Assembly (NCBI RefSeq): GCF_016902445.1
Contig: NZ_JACSNX010000015.1
Coordinates: 1 to 63,228, forward strand
Origin: Oscillibacter valericigenes
GTDB lineage: Bacteria > Bacillota > Clostridia > Oscillospirales > Oscillospiraceae
Length of the DNA stretch: 63,228 nucleotides
Direction: 5' to 3'
How positions within the stretch are numbered: the stretch's first letter is position 1; the number at the start of each line of letters is the position of its first letter. The notes under the pieces are model-generated. The model searched no databases and had not been told where the DNA came from. It saw only the letters and a list, made by a program, of their open reading frames with translations. The translations under genes and the position numbers were made by a program. Shown here piece after piece: positions 27,765-37,444 of this stretch.

Positions 27765-30080
27765 TCATGCTTCTTCAGACAGGGGGAAGGACACCACGGC
27801 GGTGAACAGGTCCGCCAAAGTCTCCACCCGGAACGCGCCGCCGCAGGCCTCGGTAAAGGAGCTGGCGATGGAGAGCCCCAGGCCGCTGCCGCCGTCGGTG
27901 CGGCTGGCGTCGCCCCGGACGAACCGGGCGGTCAGGTCCACGCCGTCGGGAAGCTCCTCCCGGGAGGTGTTGCGGAGGCTGGCCTCCGCCCGGCCGTCTG
28001 CCACCTTCAGCGTCAGATAGACCCGGCTGCCCTCCAGGGCGTATTTCAGGGCGTTGTCGATGAGGTTCTGGAACACCCGGTACAGCCGCCGGCCGTCTGC
28101 CGTGATCATCACCGGGGCCTCCGGCAGATCCACCCGAAAGGTCAGGCCGCTTTTGGAGATGGGCCCCTCCAGGTCCGCCAGGGTCTGCCGCAGCAGCTTG
28201 GCGAAGTCCAGCCGCTCCGGCTGCACCGGCAGCTGGCCGGAGGCAGCCTTGCTGACCTCAAACACGTCCTGGACCATCACCGCCAGCCGGTGGGCCTTCT
28301 CGTCGATGATCCGGGCGTAGTCCGCCGCGGCCCCCTCCAGGGGCTCCTGCCGCAGCAGCTCCGCGTAGGAGAGCACGGAGGTCAGCGGCGTCTTCAGGTC
28401 GTGGGACACGTTGGAGATCAGCTCCACCTTCATCCGCTCGCTGCGGGTCTGCTCCGCCAGAGCCCGGTGGAGGCCTGCCTGGATGTCGTTCAGCTGCTCC
28501 GCCGTCTGGCGGAGGTCCGCGTCTGCCGGCAGGTCCAGAGGCGTCTCCAGATCCCCGTCCCGGATGGCCGTCACCTGGTCCGCCAGCAGGCCGATGTCCC
28601 GGGCCAGGGCAGCGTTTTTCCGCAGGATCCAGCAAAGCACGACAGCTGACAGCAGAAGCGGAAGGAATGTGAACCAGAAGAGCGCGTCATAGGCGGAGAT
28701 GCCCAGAATACGGGTCAGCACCAGCAGCCAGAAAGCAGCGGGCAGGCAGATCAGGACCAGTGCCAAACGATTCCAGCGGCTGAGCCTGCGCTGGAAGGGG
28801 TATTTCCTGGCGCGAACGGACAGGGCCCTCAGCAGGCTCCACCGCTGGTCCGGCTCCGTGTTTTTCCGGGTGATGTGCCGGAGCCACAGGACCCACACCA
28901 GCACCAGCAGCGCCGCGGTGTTGGCGGGCAGCAGCGCCAGAAGGCGCAGAACATCCGTCAGAGAGGAATCCATCCAGCCATAGTACCAGAGCTCAAAGGG
29001 CGAGCAACCGGTATAAGGGTCCATGGAAAACACCATGGTGAGAAGCGCCAGAATTGCCGCCAGCCACCACACCTCTCCGGGCACGCGCCGGGTGAGGGCG
29101 GCCAGCCGCGCCTCCGCCCGCCGCCGGTCCGTCCGCAGAAGGCGGGCGACTGCCAGACACGCGATGCCGAGCACGCACAGCACCGCCCGCAGCACATAAA
29201 ACCCCTGCATCTCCCGAATATACTGATAGGTGTCGTAGAGTCCATTGTAAAAGCGGGCGCCCCCATCGGTGCTCAGCTGGACATAGGGCACCGGCTCCTG
29301 CCGGACGGCCATGTAGACGGTCACGCCCGCCACATCCTCCCCGGCGGTGAAGTTCTCATACCCGGGGACATCCCACAGGGCGTCCTCTGTGTAGAACCCG
29401 TCGCCGTACACGTCCACCGGTTCCCCGTCCTTCCGAATCTGGACCTCACCGTGGCGGAAGACCAGATGAAAGTTGTATCCCTCCGGCAGCTCCCTGCCGC
29501 TGGTGATCTCCGCGCCCGCCGGGACATTGCTGTAGAGCAGCTCATTTTCCGGGCCGATGACCTGATAGAGCAGATTCTGATCCGCCGCATAGTCTGCGTC
29601 CGGCGCGGCGCCGTCCTCGGCGGTGATATCCTCCGTGGCGGTGTCCATGGATCCCCAGGTGTACCAAGTGTCGCCGTCCCCGGACAGGATGTAGGTGTCC
29701 CCGGAAGCGGTGCCCCACCAGTCCAGGTCGCTGCCGGTGGCCATGGACAGGAACGCCTGCAGCCGCTGGGCCATCTCCCGCCGAAAGGATGGAGTTTCCT
29801 GCCAGTCGGTACTCCACCAGCCAGGGCCGAAGGAGCTGCTGTCCGCGCCGCCGGCCAGGCGGCCCGCCGTCTGTCCCAGGCTCCCCAGCACCAGGCTGAC
29901 GCCCAGCACCAGCGCCAGCAGCCCGGCCGCCGCCCGCAGCTTCCCGGCGGTCTTTCCCGGGACCCGGAGCTTCACCACGCCGGGGGCGTCCTCCGCCCCC
30001 TTCAGAGCCTCCCGGACCTCACCGGCCACAAACTGTTCCAGACCCTCGTCAGGTCCCGTGCTGTTCCATTTTGTATCCAA
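27765..30080 (-). CDS. Membrane sensor histidine kinase (system 1)
   Basis: Partner of the adjacent response regulator. The 771-residue protein starts with a soluble stretch of about 45 residues, then a first membrane segment (LLALVLGVSLVLGSLG), an extracytoplasmic domain of about 230 residues, and about five more membrane segments (roughly 285-500). A HAMP-like linker follows, then the HisKA box NVSHDLKTPLTSVLSY with the phospho-accepting His, and the ATPase boxes FQNLIDNALKYA and GSGLGLSIA. The start overlaps the regulator gene by 32 bases. The sensed signal is unknown; extra membrane segments are uncommon in this family. Confidence 0.9.
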   Translation of the reverse strand: MDTKWNSTGPDEGLEQFVAGEVREALKGAEDAPGVVKLRVPGKTAGKLRAAAGLLALVLGVSLVLGSLGQTAGRLAGGADSSSFGPGWWSTDWQETPSFRREMAQRLQAFLSMATGSDLDWWGTASGDTYILSGDGDTWYTWGSMDTATEDITAEDGAAPDADYAADQNLLYQVIGPENELLYSNVPAGAEITSGRELPEGYNFHLVFRHGEVQIRKDGEPVDVYGDGFYTEDALWDVPGYENFTAGEDVAGVTVYMAVRQEPVPYVQLSTDGGARFYNGLYDTYQYIREMQGFYVLRAVLCVLGIACLAVARLLRTDRRRAEARLAALTRRVPGEVWWLAAILALLTMVFSMDPYTGCSPFELWYYGWMDSSLTDVLRLLALLPANTAALLVLVWVLWLRHITRKNTEPDQRWSLLRALSVRARKYPFQRRLSRWNRLALVLICLPAAFWLLVLTRILGISAYDALFWFTFLPLLLSAVVLCWILRKNAALARDIGLLADQVTAIRDGDLETPLDLPADADLRQTAEQLNDIQAGLHRALAEQTRSERMKVELISNVSHDLKTPLTSVLSYAELLRQEPLEGAAADYARIIDEKAHRLAVMVQDVFEVSKAASGQLPVQPERLDFAKLLRQTLADLEGPISKSGLTFRVDLPEAPVMITADGRRLYRVFQNLIDNALKYALEGSRVYLTLKVADGRAEASLRNTSREELPDGVDLTARFVRGDASRTDGGSGLGLSIASSFTEACGGAFRVETLADLFTAVVSFPLSEEA

Positions 30081-30756
30081 TTCCCCACACCACCTTGATG
30101 TAATCTGGCTCTCTGGGATTGAGTTCGATCTTTTCCCGAATGCGGCGGATGTGGACCATCACCGTGTTTTCGCAGGCGTAGGCCGCCTCCCCGTCCCACA
30201 CCCGGCGGTAGATCTCCTCCGCCGGGAAGATGCGGCCGGGATTGCGCATCAGCAGATCCACGATCTTGGTCTCCGTGGCGGTGAGCTTCACCGTCTCCCC
30301 GTCCGCCCGCAGCTCCCGGCGGCCCGGGTCATAGGTGAGACGGCCGTTGACGAGGAGGCCCTGCCGCGCCTCCGCGTGGACGTCCCCCAGCAGGGTGTAC
30401 CGCCGCAGCTGACTCCGGACCCGGGCCGCCAGCTCCTGGGGGTTGAAGGGCTTGGTGACGTAGTCGTCCGCCCCCATGGACAGGCCCAGGATCTTGTCCG
30501 TGTCCTCGCTTTTGGCGGAGAGGACGATCACCGGCAGATTCCGCTTCTCCCGGATCCGCAGCAGGGCGGACAGGCCGTCCAGCTTGGGCATCATCACGTC
30601 GATGAGGATCAGCCGCACCGCCGGGTCCAGGGCCAGGTCCAGCGCCTCCATGCCGTTGTAGGCCCGCAGGACCCGGTACCCCTCCCGTTCCAGGGTGATG
30701 GCGATGGCTCCCACGATCTCCGGGTCGTCATCCACCACCAGAATGCATTCGTTCAT
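30049..30756 (-). CDS. OmpR-family response regulator (system 1)
   Basis: A 235-residue regulator: receiver domain with Asp9/Asp10, phospho-acceptor Asp53 and Lys in VTKPF, then an OmpR/PhoB winged-helix domain ending YIKVVWGIGYKM. The start at 30754-30756 follows AAGGAGGGA. Three ATTTCTTAC-type repeats stand upstream (30794-30837) and could be its own operator. Confidence 0.93.
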   Translation of the reverse strand: MNECILVVDDDPEIVGAIAITLEREGYRVLRAYNGMEALDLALDPAVRLILIDVMMPKLDGLSALLRIREKRNLPVIVLSAKSEDTDKILGLSMGADDYVTKPFNPQELAARVRSQLRRYTLLGDVHAEARQGLLVNGRLTYDPGRRELRADGETVKLTATETKIVDLLMRNPGRIFPAEEIYRRVWDGEAAYACENTVMVHIRRIREKIELNPREPDYIKVVWGIGYKMEQHGT

Positions 30757-30793
30757 CTCGATCCCTCCTTGAGCTGTTTCCAGCATACCGGGG

Positions 30794-30837
30794 ATTTCTT
30801 ACAAACACCCGGAGAAATTTCTTACAGATTTCTTACG
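30794..30837 (-). promoter_or_regulatory. Direct-repeat operator upstream of response regulator 1
   Basis: Plus-strand repeats ATTTCTTACA (30794-30803), ATTTCTTACA (30817-30826) and ATTTCTTACG (30828-30837) start 23 and 11 bases apart. An 11-base (one helical turn) period is typical of OmpR/PhoB-type tandem sites. Confidence 0.6.
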
Positions 30838-30895
30838 ACTTCCGCAGGCATGGACAGGGGGCATCTTTCCGCATCCGTCCGCGTGTCTGCACAGC

Positions 30896-30931
30896 AAAAA
30901 AGGGCTTTCCGGGAAGGAAAGCCCCTTTTCA
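30896..30931 (-). terminator. Terminator after histidine kinase 2
   Basis: GGGCTTTCC / GGAAAGCCC inverted repeat with a T-run on the minus strand. It separates system 2 from system 1. Confidence 0.8.
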
Positions 30932-30938
30932 CAGGTCT

Positions 30939-32216
30939 TTACTTCTTCAGCGGCATGGAGAAAAGAAACCGGGTGGAGACGGCGTCGCTCTCCGCCTTCA
31001 GGGTGCCCTTGTGCTCCGCCGCGATGGCGGCGGCGATGGGCAGCCCCAGGCCGAAGCCGGACTGCTCCCCCCGGGAGGCGTCCGCCCGGTAGAACCGCTC
31101 AAACAGACGGTCCAGCTGCTCCGGCGGGATGGGCTCCCCGGGGTTGGACACCAAAAGCCGGGCCTGCCGGTCCGTCCGCCGCAGCGTCAGGGTGATGGCG
31201 CCCCCCGCCTGTCCGTATTTGATGGCGTTGTCCAGCAGGACGCCGATCAGCTGGCGCAGTTTGTCCGCATCGCCGGTGACGAGAATGTCCGGCGCGATAT
31301 CGCTCTCCAGAGGCTTTCCAGCCTCAAAGGCCACCGGTTCGAAGGCCAGGGCGCAGTCCGTGGCCAGATCGGAGAGGGAGACCTCCCCCATCACCGCCGT
31401 GGGCATGGCGTTGTCCGCCCGGGCCAGGGTCAGCATCTCCTCCACCAGAGACCGCATCCGCTTGGCCTCGGAGTGGATGTTGTCCGCCCACCGGGCAGGG
31501 CGGTCGTCCAGAGGCGATGCCTCCAGCAGCTCCGCGTTGGAGAGGATGACGGTCAGGGGCGTTTTCAGCTCATGGGAGGCGTCCGACAGGAACTGCCGCT
31601 GCTGCCGCCACGCCTTTGCCACCGGCGCCGTTGCCCACCGGGCCAGCAGGATGGAGACCCCCAGCAGCAGCACCAGCGCCGCCGCGCCGATCTGCAGATA
31701 AGAGCGCATGCTCTCCGCCAGGGTGGCCTGCTCCATGGACATGTCCACAAAGGCGATCCGCTGATACAGCAGATACTCCCCCTGAAACGGCCACTCTGCG
31801 TAAAAGAAGTGGTCCTGCCGGAGATATCGCAGGCCGTATTCCGGAAGCACGCCCTCGTCCTGCTCCTGATTCAGACAGGCGGTCACGATGGATTCCAGCA
31901 GCTGCGTGTCCTGGAGATTGGAGTAGGTGCCGCCGGTGACCGTGGCGGAGGCCAGCCGGGACCCATTTTCCTCCGTATACCGGACATTCACCGTGAAATA
32001 GGGCAGCAGCACATCCTCCCGCCCCGGATCACGGCCGAAATTCGGCAGCTCTCCCTGCGTGTCCTCCTCCTGGATGACCCGCTGCAGCACCTGATGGCTG
32101 ATGACCTCGATGTTCTGCTTGGCGGAGAAGTATACCGCCAGAAACACCACGGCCAGGACTGCGGTCACCAGCAGCATGCACATGGCCACGAATTTGATCT
32201 GTAATTTTCGGATCAT
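30939..32216 (-). CDS. Sensor histidine kinase (system 2)
   Basis: A 425-residue membrane kinase with two membrane segments (about 10-30 and 160-180) enclosing an extracytoplasmic sensor of about 130 residues. The HisKA box is LSDASHELKTPLTVILSN, followed by the ATPase boxes LIGVLLDNAIKYG and GFGLGLPIA. It follows the system 2 regulator with a 66-base gap that contains two DnaA-box-like 9-mers. The pair lies downstream of the Gld-type exporter on the same strand and probably controls it. Confidence 0.92.
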   Translation of the reverse strand: MIRKLQIKFVAMCMLLVTAVLAVVFLAVYFSAKQNIEVISHQVLQRVIQEEDTQGELPNFGRDPGREDVLLPYFTVNVRYTEENGSRLASATVTGGTYSNLQDTQLLESIVTACLNQEQDEGVLPEYGLRYLRQDHFFYAEWPFQGEYLLYQRIAFVDMSMEQATLAESMRSYLQIGAAALVLLLGVSILLARWATAPVAKAWRQQRQFLSDASHELKTPLTVILSNAELLEASPLDDRPARWADNIHSEAKRMRSLVEEMLTLARADNAMPTAVMGEVSLSDLATDCALAFEPVAFEAGKPLESDIAPDILVTGDADKLRQLIGVLLDNAIKYGQAGGAITLTLRRTDRQARLLVSNPGEPIPPEQLDRLFERFYRADASRGEQSGFGLGLPIAAAIAAEHKGTLKAESDAVSTRFLFSMPLKK

Positions 32217-32282
32217 GGGCCAGCTGCCCCCTTTTGTCGAAAACTCTGTGGAAAAGTGGAAAAATGTGTACTTTGTGGAAAA

Positions 32283-32966
32283 CTACTCCCCGTCTGGCGC
32301 CTCCAGGCAGTACCCCACCATGCGGATGGTGCGGATCTTCACCTGGGAGCGGAGATGCTCCAGCTTTTTCCGCAGGAAGGAGATATAGACCTCCACGTTG
32401 TTGTCCTCCGCGTCGGACTCATAGCCCCAGACTTTCAGCAGCAGCTTTTCCTTGGTGATGACCATCTTCCGGTTCAGCATCAGCATCTCCATCATGTCGA
32501 ATTCCTTGCGGCTCAGGCGCACGGACCGATCGCCGCAGGAGAGGGTGAAGGAGGTCTTCTCCAGCCGCAGGTCCCCGTATTCCAGGGAGTCCGTCTGCCG
32601 CAGCTCCGGCTGGCGCCGGGTCAGAGCCCGGATGCAGGCCAGCAGCTCCTTGGGCTCAAAGGGCTTTGTCAGATAGTAATCGGCGCCGCAGTCCAGTCCC
32701 TGCACCCGGTCAGAGAGATCGGAGCGGGCGGTGAGCATCAGCACCGGCGTGGTGCTGTGCTCTGCCCGCAGGCGGCGCAGCACGGTGAAGCCGTCCAGCT
32801 TGGGCAGCATCACGTCCAGCAGGATCACATCATAGATCGCGGTCAGGGCGTTGTCCAGCCCCGACTCGCCGTCGTGGCAGATGTCCACGGTATAGCCGTT
32901 CAGCTCCAGCAGATCCTGGAGCGTGGCGGCCAGGCGGACCTCATCCTCCACTACCAGTACGCGCAT
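32283..32966 (-). CDS. OmpR-family response regulator (system 2)
   Basis: A 227-residue regulator with receiver Asp8 and Asp51, the Lys in LTKPFEPKELL, and a C-terminal winged helix ending IRTIRMVGYCLEAP. ATG at 32964-32966 follows GGAGGTGAT; a start at 32990 is unsupported. The 104-base gap to the DUF4340 gene has only a T-poor hairpin (about 33016-33035), so read-through from the exporter operon is likely. Confidence 0.93.
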   Translation of the reverse strand: MRVLVVEDEVRLAATLQDLLELNGYTVDICHDGESGLDNALTAIYDVILLDVMLPKLDGFTVLRRLRAEHSTTPVLMLTARSDLSDRVQGLDCGADYYLTKPFEPKELLACIRALTRRQPELRQTDSLEYGDLRLEKTSFTLSCGDRSVRLSRKEFDMMEMLMLNRKMVITKEKLLLKVWGYESDAEDNNVEVYISFLRKKLEHLRSQVKIRTIRMVGYCLEAPDGE

Positions 32967-33070
32967 GGGGATCACCTCCGGGGTATCCATGCCTGGGCGG
33001 CACGGGAATCAGAAGTGGGGAGCCCGCGGGCTCCCCCTCATTGTAACACGCGGGTGAAAAAAGGTACAGC

Positions 33071-34093
33071 TTATTCCGAAGCGGAAGCATCTGTCAGGCC
33101 GCTGGCCGCTACAGAGAGAACGGCATCCGCGTCGCCGCTGTCCACCTGATAGATGGTGGGATCGTCGTTGACGCGCACATAGCAGCCGGTCCCATCCAGA
33201 TTGTCGCTGCCGAAGGTCAGCGTCAGAGAGCTTTCCGTTCCGGTCTCCGTCAGGTAGAGGACCGTGACCACGGCACGGGGCGCGCTGAATCCGCACAGCT
33301 CCGCCGCCTCATTCGTGGGCTTGTAGTCCACACACTTGGTCAGGGAGATCCCCTCCAGATCAGAGAGCAGGTCTCCGGTGCTCTCCAGCTCCGTCACATC
33401 CTCGCCGCCGGCGGCCCAGGTGACGGTCTCCGTGCCCGTGTCCTCGTCCGTCTCTGTTCCAAGGGGACGCAGCAGCGTGCTGACGGTGCCCTCCACCGTG
33501 ATGGACTGGATGGTGTCCTCCGTCAGGACCGGCAGCTCCGGCAGGTCGCACATGTCGTAAATGGTCTCGGACATATAGCGGTACAGGGCATCGGAAATGA
33601 TGTATACCGGGCTCTCCTGCCCGTCCATCAGCATGTAGTAGCTGGTGCCGTCGGTAGTGGCGTTGCCCAGGGCGATGGTCAGCGTGCCGCCGTCCGCCTG
33701 CGTGGCGGTGAGGGTGGCAAAGGGCTGATCCAGACCGTAGGCATCCAGCGTGTCCCCGTCCGTGATGGTCTGCTGGGGCCTGAGATCCGTCAGCAGGTCC
33801 AGAATGGACTGTACGGTGGTGTCATCCAGCGGGAACTCCGGATCATCGGACCAGACCCACTTCCCCTCCTCGTCCAGATGGAAGGACAGTGTGGTGGTGC
33901 CGTTGTCATACGTAAGGGCGGTATAGGAGGCCTCCGTCTGGGTAATGACGCTCTCCGCCTCCTGCCGGGCCGCTTCCTCCGCAGCCTGCTGGGCATTGGA
34001 CCGCTTGACAGCCAGGACCACGGCCAGAATGATCACCAGGGCCGCCACGATCCCCCCCAGAAGGAAGAGATGCTTTTTTTGTGTTCGATTCAT
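33071..34093 (-). CDS. DUF4340 domain protein of a Gld-type exporter
   Basis: A 340-residue protein with one N-terminal membrane anchor (LFLLGGIVAALVIILAVVLA) and an extracytoplasmic region of repeated beta-rich units, the DUF4340 type. Such proteins regularly accompany GldA/F/G-like ABC transporters, as here, where it lies 18 bases after the GldG-like gene. The role is unknown; it may be an accessory subunit that contacts substrate outside the membrane. The mature part is acidic and threonine-rich. Confidence 0.82.
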   Translation of the reverse strand: MNRTQKKHLFLLGGIVAALVIILAVVLAVKRSNAQQAAEEAARQEAESVITQTEASYTALTYDNGTTTLSFHLDEEGKWVWSDDPEFPLDDTTVQSILDLLTDLRPQQTITDGDTLDAYGLDQPFATLTATQADGGTLTIALGNATTDGTSYYMLMDGQESPVYIISDALYRYMSETIYDMCDLPELPVLTEDTIQSITVEGTVSTLLRPLGTETDEDTGTETVTWAAGGEDVTELESTGDLLSDLEGISLTKCVDYKPTNEAAELCGFSAPRAVVTVLYLTETGTESSLTLTFGSDNLDGTGCYVRVNDDPTIYQVDSGDADAVLSVAASGLTDASASE

Positions 34094-34111
34094 GGATCGT
34101 TTGCTCCTTCG

Positions 34112-35521
34112 TCACAGTTTCCGGCGGTGCATCCAGCGGGCAAAGCCGTAGATCAGCAGCGCCGCAGGGATCACCAGGATGAACAGCAGGCCCCAGATGC
34201 CGCCGGTGGTGATGGTGTTGGTTGGCACAGACAGGCTCACAGGCTCGATGGAGATGGAGGACACATCCTCGAATCCTGTCGTGGCGGAAGCCAGGAACAG
34301 GTCCAGATTGGAGAAGCTTTCGGTGAGGCTGGCGTCAATGAGAGAGCTGGAGCCGTACACCGTCAGCCGGGCGGTGTCGCCCCCGTCGGTCTCCTCCGTG
34401 GCCACGGCGCCCACCACATAGGTGCCCTGTGTCTGCGTCTCCTCATCCACCACAGCAAAGCCGTTTTCCGATGTGGTCAGGAACGACTGGACCGTGATGG
34501 TGTCCCGGGCCGGGTCCGTCAGGGTGAATCCACGGGAGGAGAGCACCAGCACCATGGCGTCATCCGGCAGGCCGGACGCCGCATCCACAGACGTATCGAT
34601 CAGAGGGAAGAACAGATAGGGGATGTTCTGGTAATACCGGCTGGTGTCGGCGATCAGGCCGTCCGCCACGTTCATGCCGTAGGCGGCGCAGAGAGCGTTG
34701 CAGTTGGGCAGATCCAGAAGCGCCCCGGCCATGTTGTAGATCACCTGTCCGCCCTGCTCCAGGTACGTCAGGATCATCTCCAGCTCGTCATCCGCCAGAT
34801 CCTCGGTGGGGGCGTTGAGGATCAGCAGGGAGCAGTCCTCGGGAATACCGCCGTCTGTAAGCAGATTTACGGAATCCACAGACATGTGGACCCGGTCGAA
34901 CCGCTCCTCCACGCCGGCGGGCAGGGCGGTCTCGCCGTGCCCGGTGGTCACATAGACCGTCCGCGTCACGCCGGACACCACGCTGTCGATGGCGGAGGTC
35001 AAAAGTCCCTCTCCGTCAAAATCCGTTTCCTGCTGTGTGCCGTACATATAATACATCATTATATCATAGCCGATGATGTCGCTGATGTCAAAGGATTCCT
35101 GCCGGCCGGTGGCCGCACAGGTGACCACCACGGTGTCTGCGTCCACGCCATACTGGGTCAGGACGGAGGGATAGACGATGGGGTCTACGTATTCCAGAGA
35201 CAGGCGGTCGCTGAGCTCTGCGTATGTGTCCAGAAAGCGGGCGATCCGGCTGTCCAAATGATCCGGATCGGCCAGGACATGGATCTCCACATCCTGCTCC
35301 ATGGCCGCCAGATAGTCCCGGGAGGTGTCGGTGATGTCATAGATCCCGCTGCCGCTCAGGTCGAACTGGGACCAGCTCTCCGGCAGCTGGGCGGCGATCA
35401 GGTTGAACACCAGCACCGCCGCCACGGCCAGGGCCGTCAGCCCGGCGGAAAACGCGCCCCTGCGGGAGGCGTGGCGGCCTGCGGCCTCCCGCAGGCTGTG
35501 CTTCCAGTTGTGATGCTTCAT
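34112..35521 (-). CDS. GldG-like ABC-associated membrane protein
   Basis: A 469-residue protein with a first membrane segment (about 24-44), a large extracytoplasmic domain resembling ABC_transp_aux/GldG (DITDTSRDYLAAM near the start, TVYVTTGHGETALP in the middle) and a C-terminal membrane segment (WGLLFILVIPAALLIYG). In gliding Bacteroidota, GldG works with GldA and GldF; in Clostridia such proteins occur without gliding, and the substrate is unknown. The start follows the permease gene by 15 bases. Confidence 0.85.
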   Translation of the reverse strand: MKHHNWKHSLREAAGRHASRRGAFSAGLTALAVAAVLVFNLIAAQLPESWSQFDLSGSGIYDITDTSRDYLAAMEQDVEIHVLADPDHLDSRIARFLDTYAELSDRLSLEYVDPIVYPSVLTQYGVDADTVVVTCAATGRQESFDISDIIGYDIMMYYMYGTQQETDFDGEGLLTSAIDSVVSGVTRTVYVTTGHGETALPAGVEERFDRVHMSVDSVNLLTDGGIPEDCSLLILNAPTEDLADDELEMILTYLEQGGQVIYNMAGALLDLPNCNALCAAYGMNVADGLIADTSRYYQNIPYLFFPLIDTSVDAASGLPDDAMVLVLSSRGFTLTDPARDTITVQSFLTTSENGFAVVDEETQTQGTYVVGAVATEETDGGDTARLTVYGSSSLIDASLTESFSNLDLFLASATTGFEDVSSISIEPVSLSVPTNTITTGGIWGLLFILVIPAALLIYGFARWMHRRKL

Positions 35522-35536
35522 CTCTGCACACCCCCC

Positions 35537-36403
35537 TCAATTCCAGCGCCGCCGCTGGATCACCTGCACGGTGAGAAAGACCAGCAGCGCGCTCATGGAC
35601 AGGTACAGCAGGATGCCCGGCACGTCAAAGACATGGTCCAGCGCAAAGGCGTTGAAGACAGAGAGCAGAGAGAACCTGCCCAGCAGGTCCGGCAGCAGGC
35701 CGGCAAAGGCGCCGGAGTCCCGCAGATAGAACGCGGTGAGCACAGCGGCTCCCAGCACCAGGACGGCGGCTGTGACCTTCCAGTTGTTGGACAGGGCATT
35801 CACCAGAAAGCACACCAGAGCCAGCAGGATGGCCAGCCCCAGCAGCGACCCGCCGGCGGTAGAGGGCAGGAAGTCCACCAGCCCGTCCCACAGGTACAGC
35901 AGGAGCAGCAGGCCGAAGGAGCCCACGGCGGCAATGATCTGGCTCTCTGTCAGGGAGGAGACCAGCATGCCCACGGCGATCTCCACTGCACCCAGCAGGA
36001 AAAAGGCCAGGATGGAGCAGTAGTCTGCCAGCAGGAAGGCCGACCCATTCAGGGCGATGATCAGGGGGCACAGGCAGGCGATGGCCACCGGAACGGCGAA
36101 TACGGTCAGCATGGCGAAATATTTGCCCAGCACCACTGTGGTGATGGTGACCGGTGCCGTCAGCAGCAGCTGGTCCGTCTTGGAGTGGCGCTCGTCTGCC
36201 AGGGAGCGCATGGTGAGGACGGGGATCACCACCATAAACACCACCAGCACCGAGTTCAGGGAGACGGAAAAGTAGGGATATCCGGAAAACAGGTTGTTGA
36301 CGAAAAAGTAGATGCCGATGAAAAAGGTCAGCACCGCCACAAAGACCCAGCCGGTCATGGAATTGAAATAGGAGCTGACCTCCCGCTTGTAAATGGCCTT
36401 CAT
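35537..36403 (-). CDS. ABC-2 type permease (GldF-like)
   Basis: A 288-residue membrane subunit with about six membrane segments and a short cytoplasmic start (MKAIYKREVSSYFNSMTGW), as in GldF/NosY-type permeases. Its start overlaps the ATPase stop by the ATGA arrangement, so the two subunits are translationally coupled. It would form the membrane channel of the exporter. Confidence 0.88.
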   Translation of the reverse strand: MKAIYKREVSSYFNSMTGWVFVAVLTFFIGIYFFVNNLFSGYPYFSVSLNSVLVVFMVVIPVLTMRSLADERHSKTDQLLLTAPVTITTVVLGKYFAMLTVFAVPVAIACLCPLIIALNGSAFLLADYCSILAFFLLGAVEIAVGMLVSSLTESQIIAAVGSFGLLLLLYLWDGLVDFLPSTAGGSLLGLAILLALVCFLVNALSNNWKVTAAVLVLGAAVLTAFYLRDSGAFAGLLPDLLGRFSLLSVFNAFALDHVFDVPGILLYLSMSALLVFLTVQVIQRRRWN

Positions 36404-37392
36404 TTCCGGACACCTGCCTTCTCTTCCGTGCGCTGGAACAGTGCCGCCGCCTGGGCGGCGACCTCGTCGTCGTCATCCGTCAGGTCCAGAAAGACCTCCT
36501 CCAGAGAGGCCATCCGGGGCCGCAGCTCCACCAGGGGGCACCGGGCTTCCGCAAAGGCAAAGAACAGGGCCTCCCGCACATCTCCCTCCGTGCGGACGGA
36601 GAAGCGGGCGGAGTCTGCGGTCTGCCCCAGCAGCGTGCAGGACACGACGCCCTGAACGCTGCGGAGCAGCGGCTCCGCCTGTTCCGGCGCGGCCTTGGCC
36701 GTAAGCTCCAGAGAACCGCCGGCAGAGAGCCGCTCCTCCAGCTCATCCGGTGTGTCGCACACCACGAACCGCCCCTTGCGGATGATGAGCACCCGGTCGC
36801 ACACTGCCCGGATCTCCGAGAGGATGTGGGAGCTGATGATCACCGTGTGGCCTCTGGACAGATGGCGGATCAGTTCACGGATCTCCACCACCTGCTTGGG
36901 GTCCAGCCCCACGGTGGGTTCATCCAGGATGATGATCTTCGGAAAGCCCAGAATGGCCTGGGCCAGGCCCACCCGCTGGCGGTAGCCCTTGGACAGGTTC
37001 CGGATCAGCCGGGCGCTCATCTCCTCCAGGTGGGTCAGAGCCAGCACCTGGTCCAGCTGCTCCTCCTGCTCCTGTCTGGGGATCCTCTTCAGCTCTGCGC
37101 AGAAGGCCAGATACTCCTCCACGGTCATGTCCGGATACAGCGGCGGCAGTTCCGGCAGATAGCCGATACAGGCCTTGGCAGCCTCCGGCTCCTCCAGAAT
37201 GTCGTGGCCCTCCACCAGGACCTGACCGCCGGTGGCGGCCAGATAACCCGTCATGATATTCATCGTAGTGGTCTTTCCGGCGCCGTTTGGGCCCAGAAAG
37301 CCGAAGATCTGGCCATCTTCCACGGTGAAGCTCAGATGGTCCACCGCATTGCGGTCTCCATAGCGCTTCACCAGATCTCTTACTTCGATCAC
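36400..37392 (-). CDS. ABC transporter ATP-binding protein (GldA-like)
   Basis: A 330-residue ATPase: Walker A GPNGAGKTTTMN, Q-loop region YLPELPPLY, signature LSKGYRQRVGLAQ, Walker B IIILDEPTVGLDP, and a C-terminal extension of about 90 residues. Start is GTG at 37390-37392, after AAAGGAGGTCG; the frame extends to 37443 but without a ribosome site. First gene of a leftward unit: ATPase, permease, GldG, DUF4340, then the system 2 regulator and kinase. Confidence 0.92.
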   Translation of the reverse strand: MIEVRDLVKRYGDRNAVDHLSFTVEDGQIFGFLGPNGAGKTTTMNIMTGYLAATGGQVLVEGHDILEEPEAAKACIGYLPELPPLYPDMTVEEYLAFCAELKRIPRQEQEEQLDQVLALTHLEEMSARLIRNLSKGYRQRVGLAQAILGFPKIIILDEPTVGLDPKQVVEIRELIRHLSRGHTVIISSHILSEIRAVCDRVLIIRKGRFVVCDTPDELEERLSAGGSLELTAKAAPEQAEPLLRSVQGVVSCTLLGQTADSARFSVRTEGDVREALFFAFAEARCPLVELRPRMASLEEVFLDLTDDDDEVAAQAAALFQRTEEKAGVRK

Positions 37393-37444
37393 GCAAACGA
37401 CCTCCTTTTCGGGAAGAGGCAGGCGCCTCCTCCCCGGCGGCATC

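Noticed and set aside
33016..33035. Terminator between DUF4340 gene and regulator 2
   Set aside because: GGGGAGCCCG/CGGGCTCCCC pairs well but no T-run follows on the minus strand, so I did not call it.
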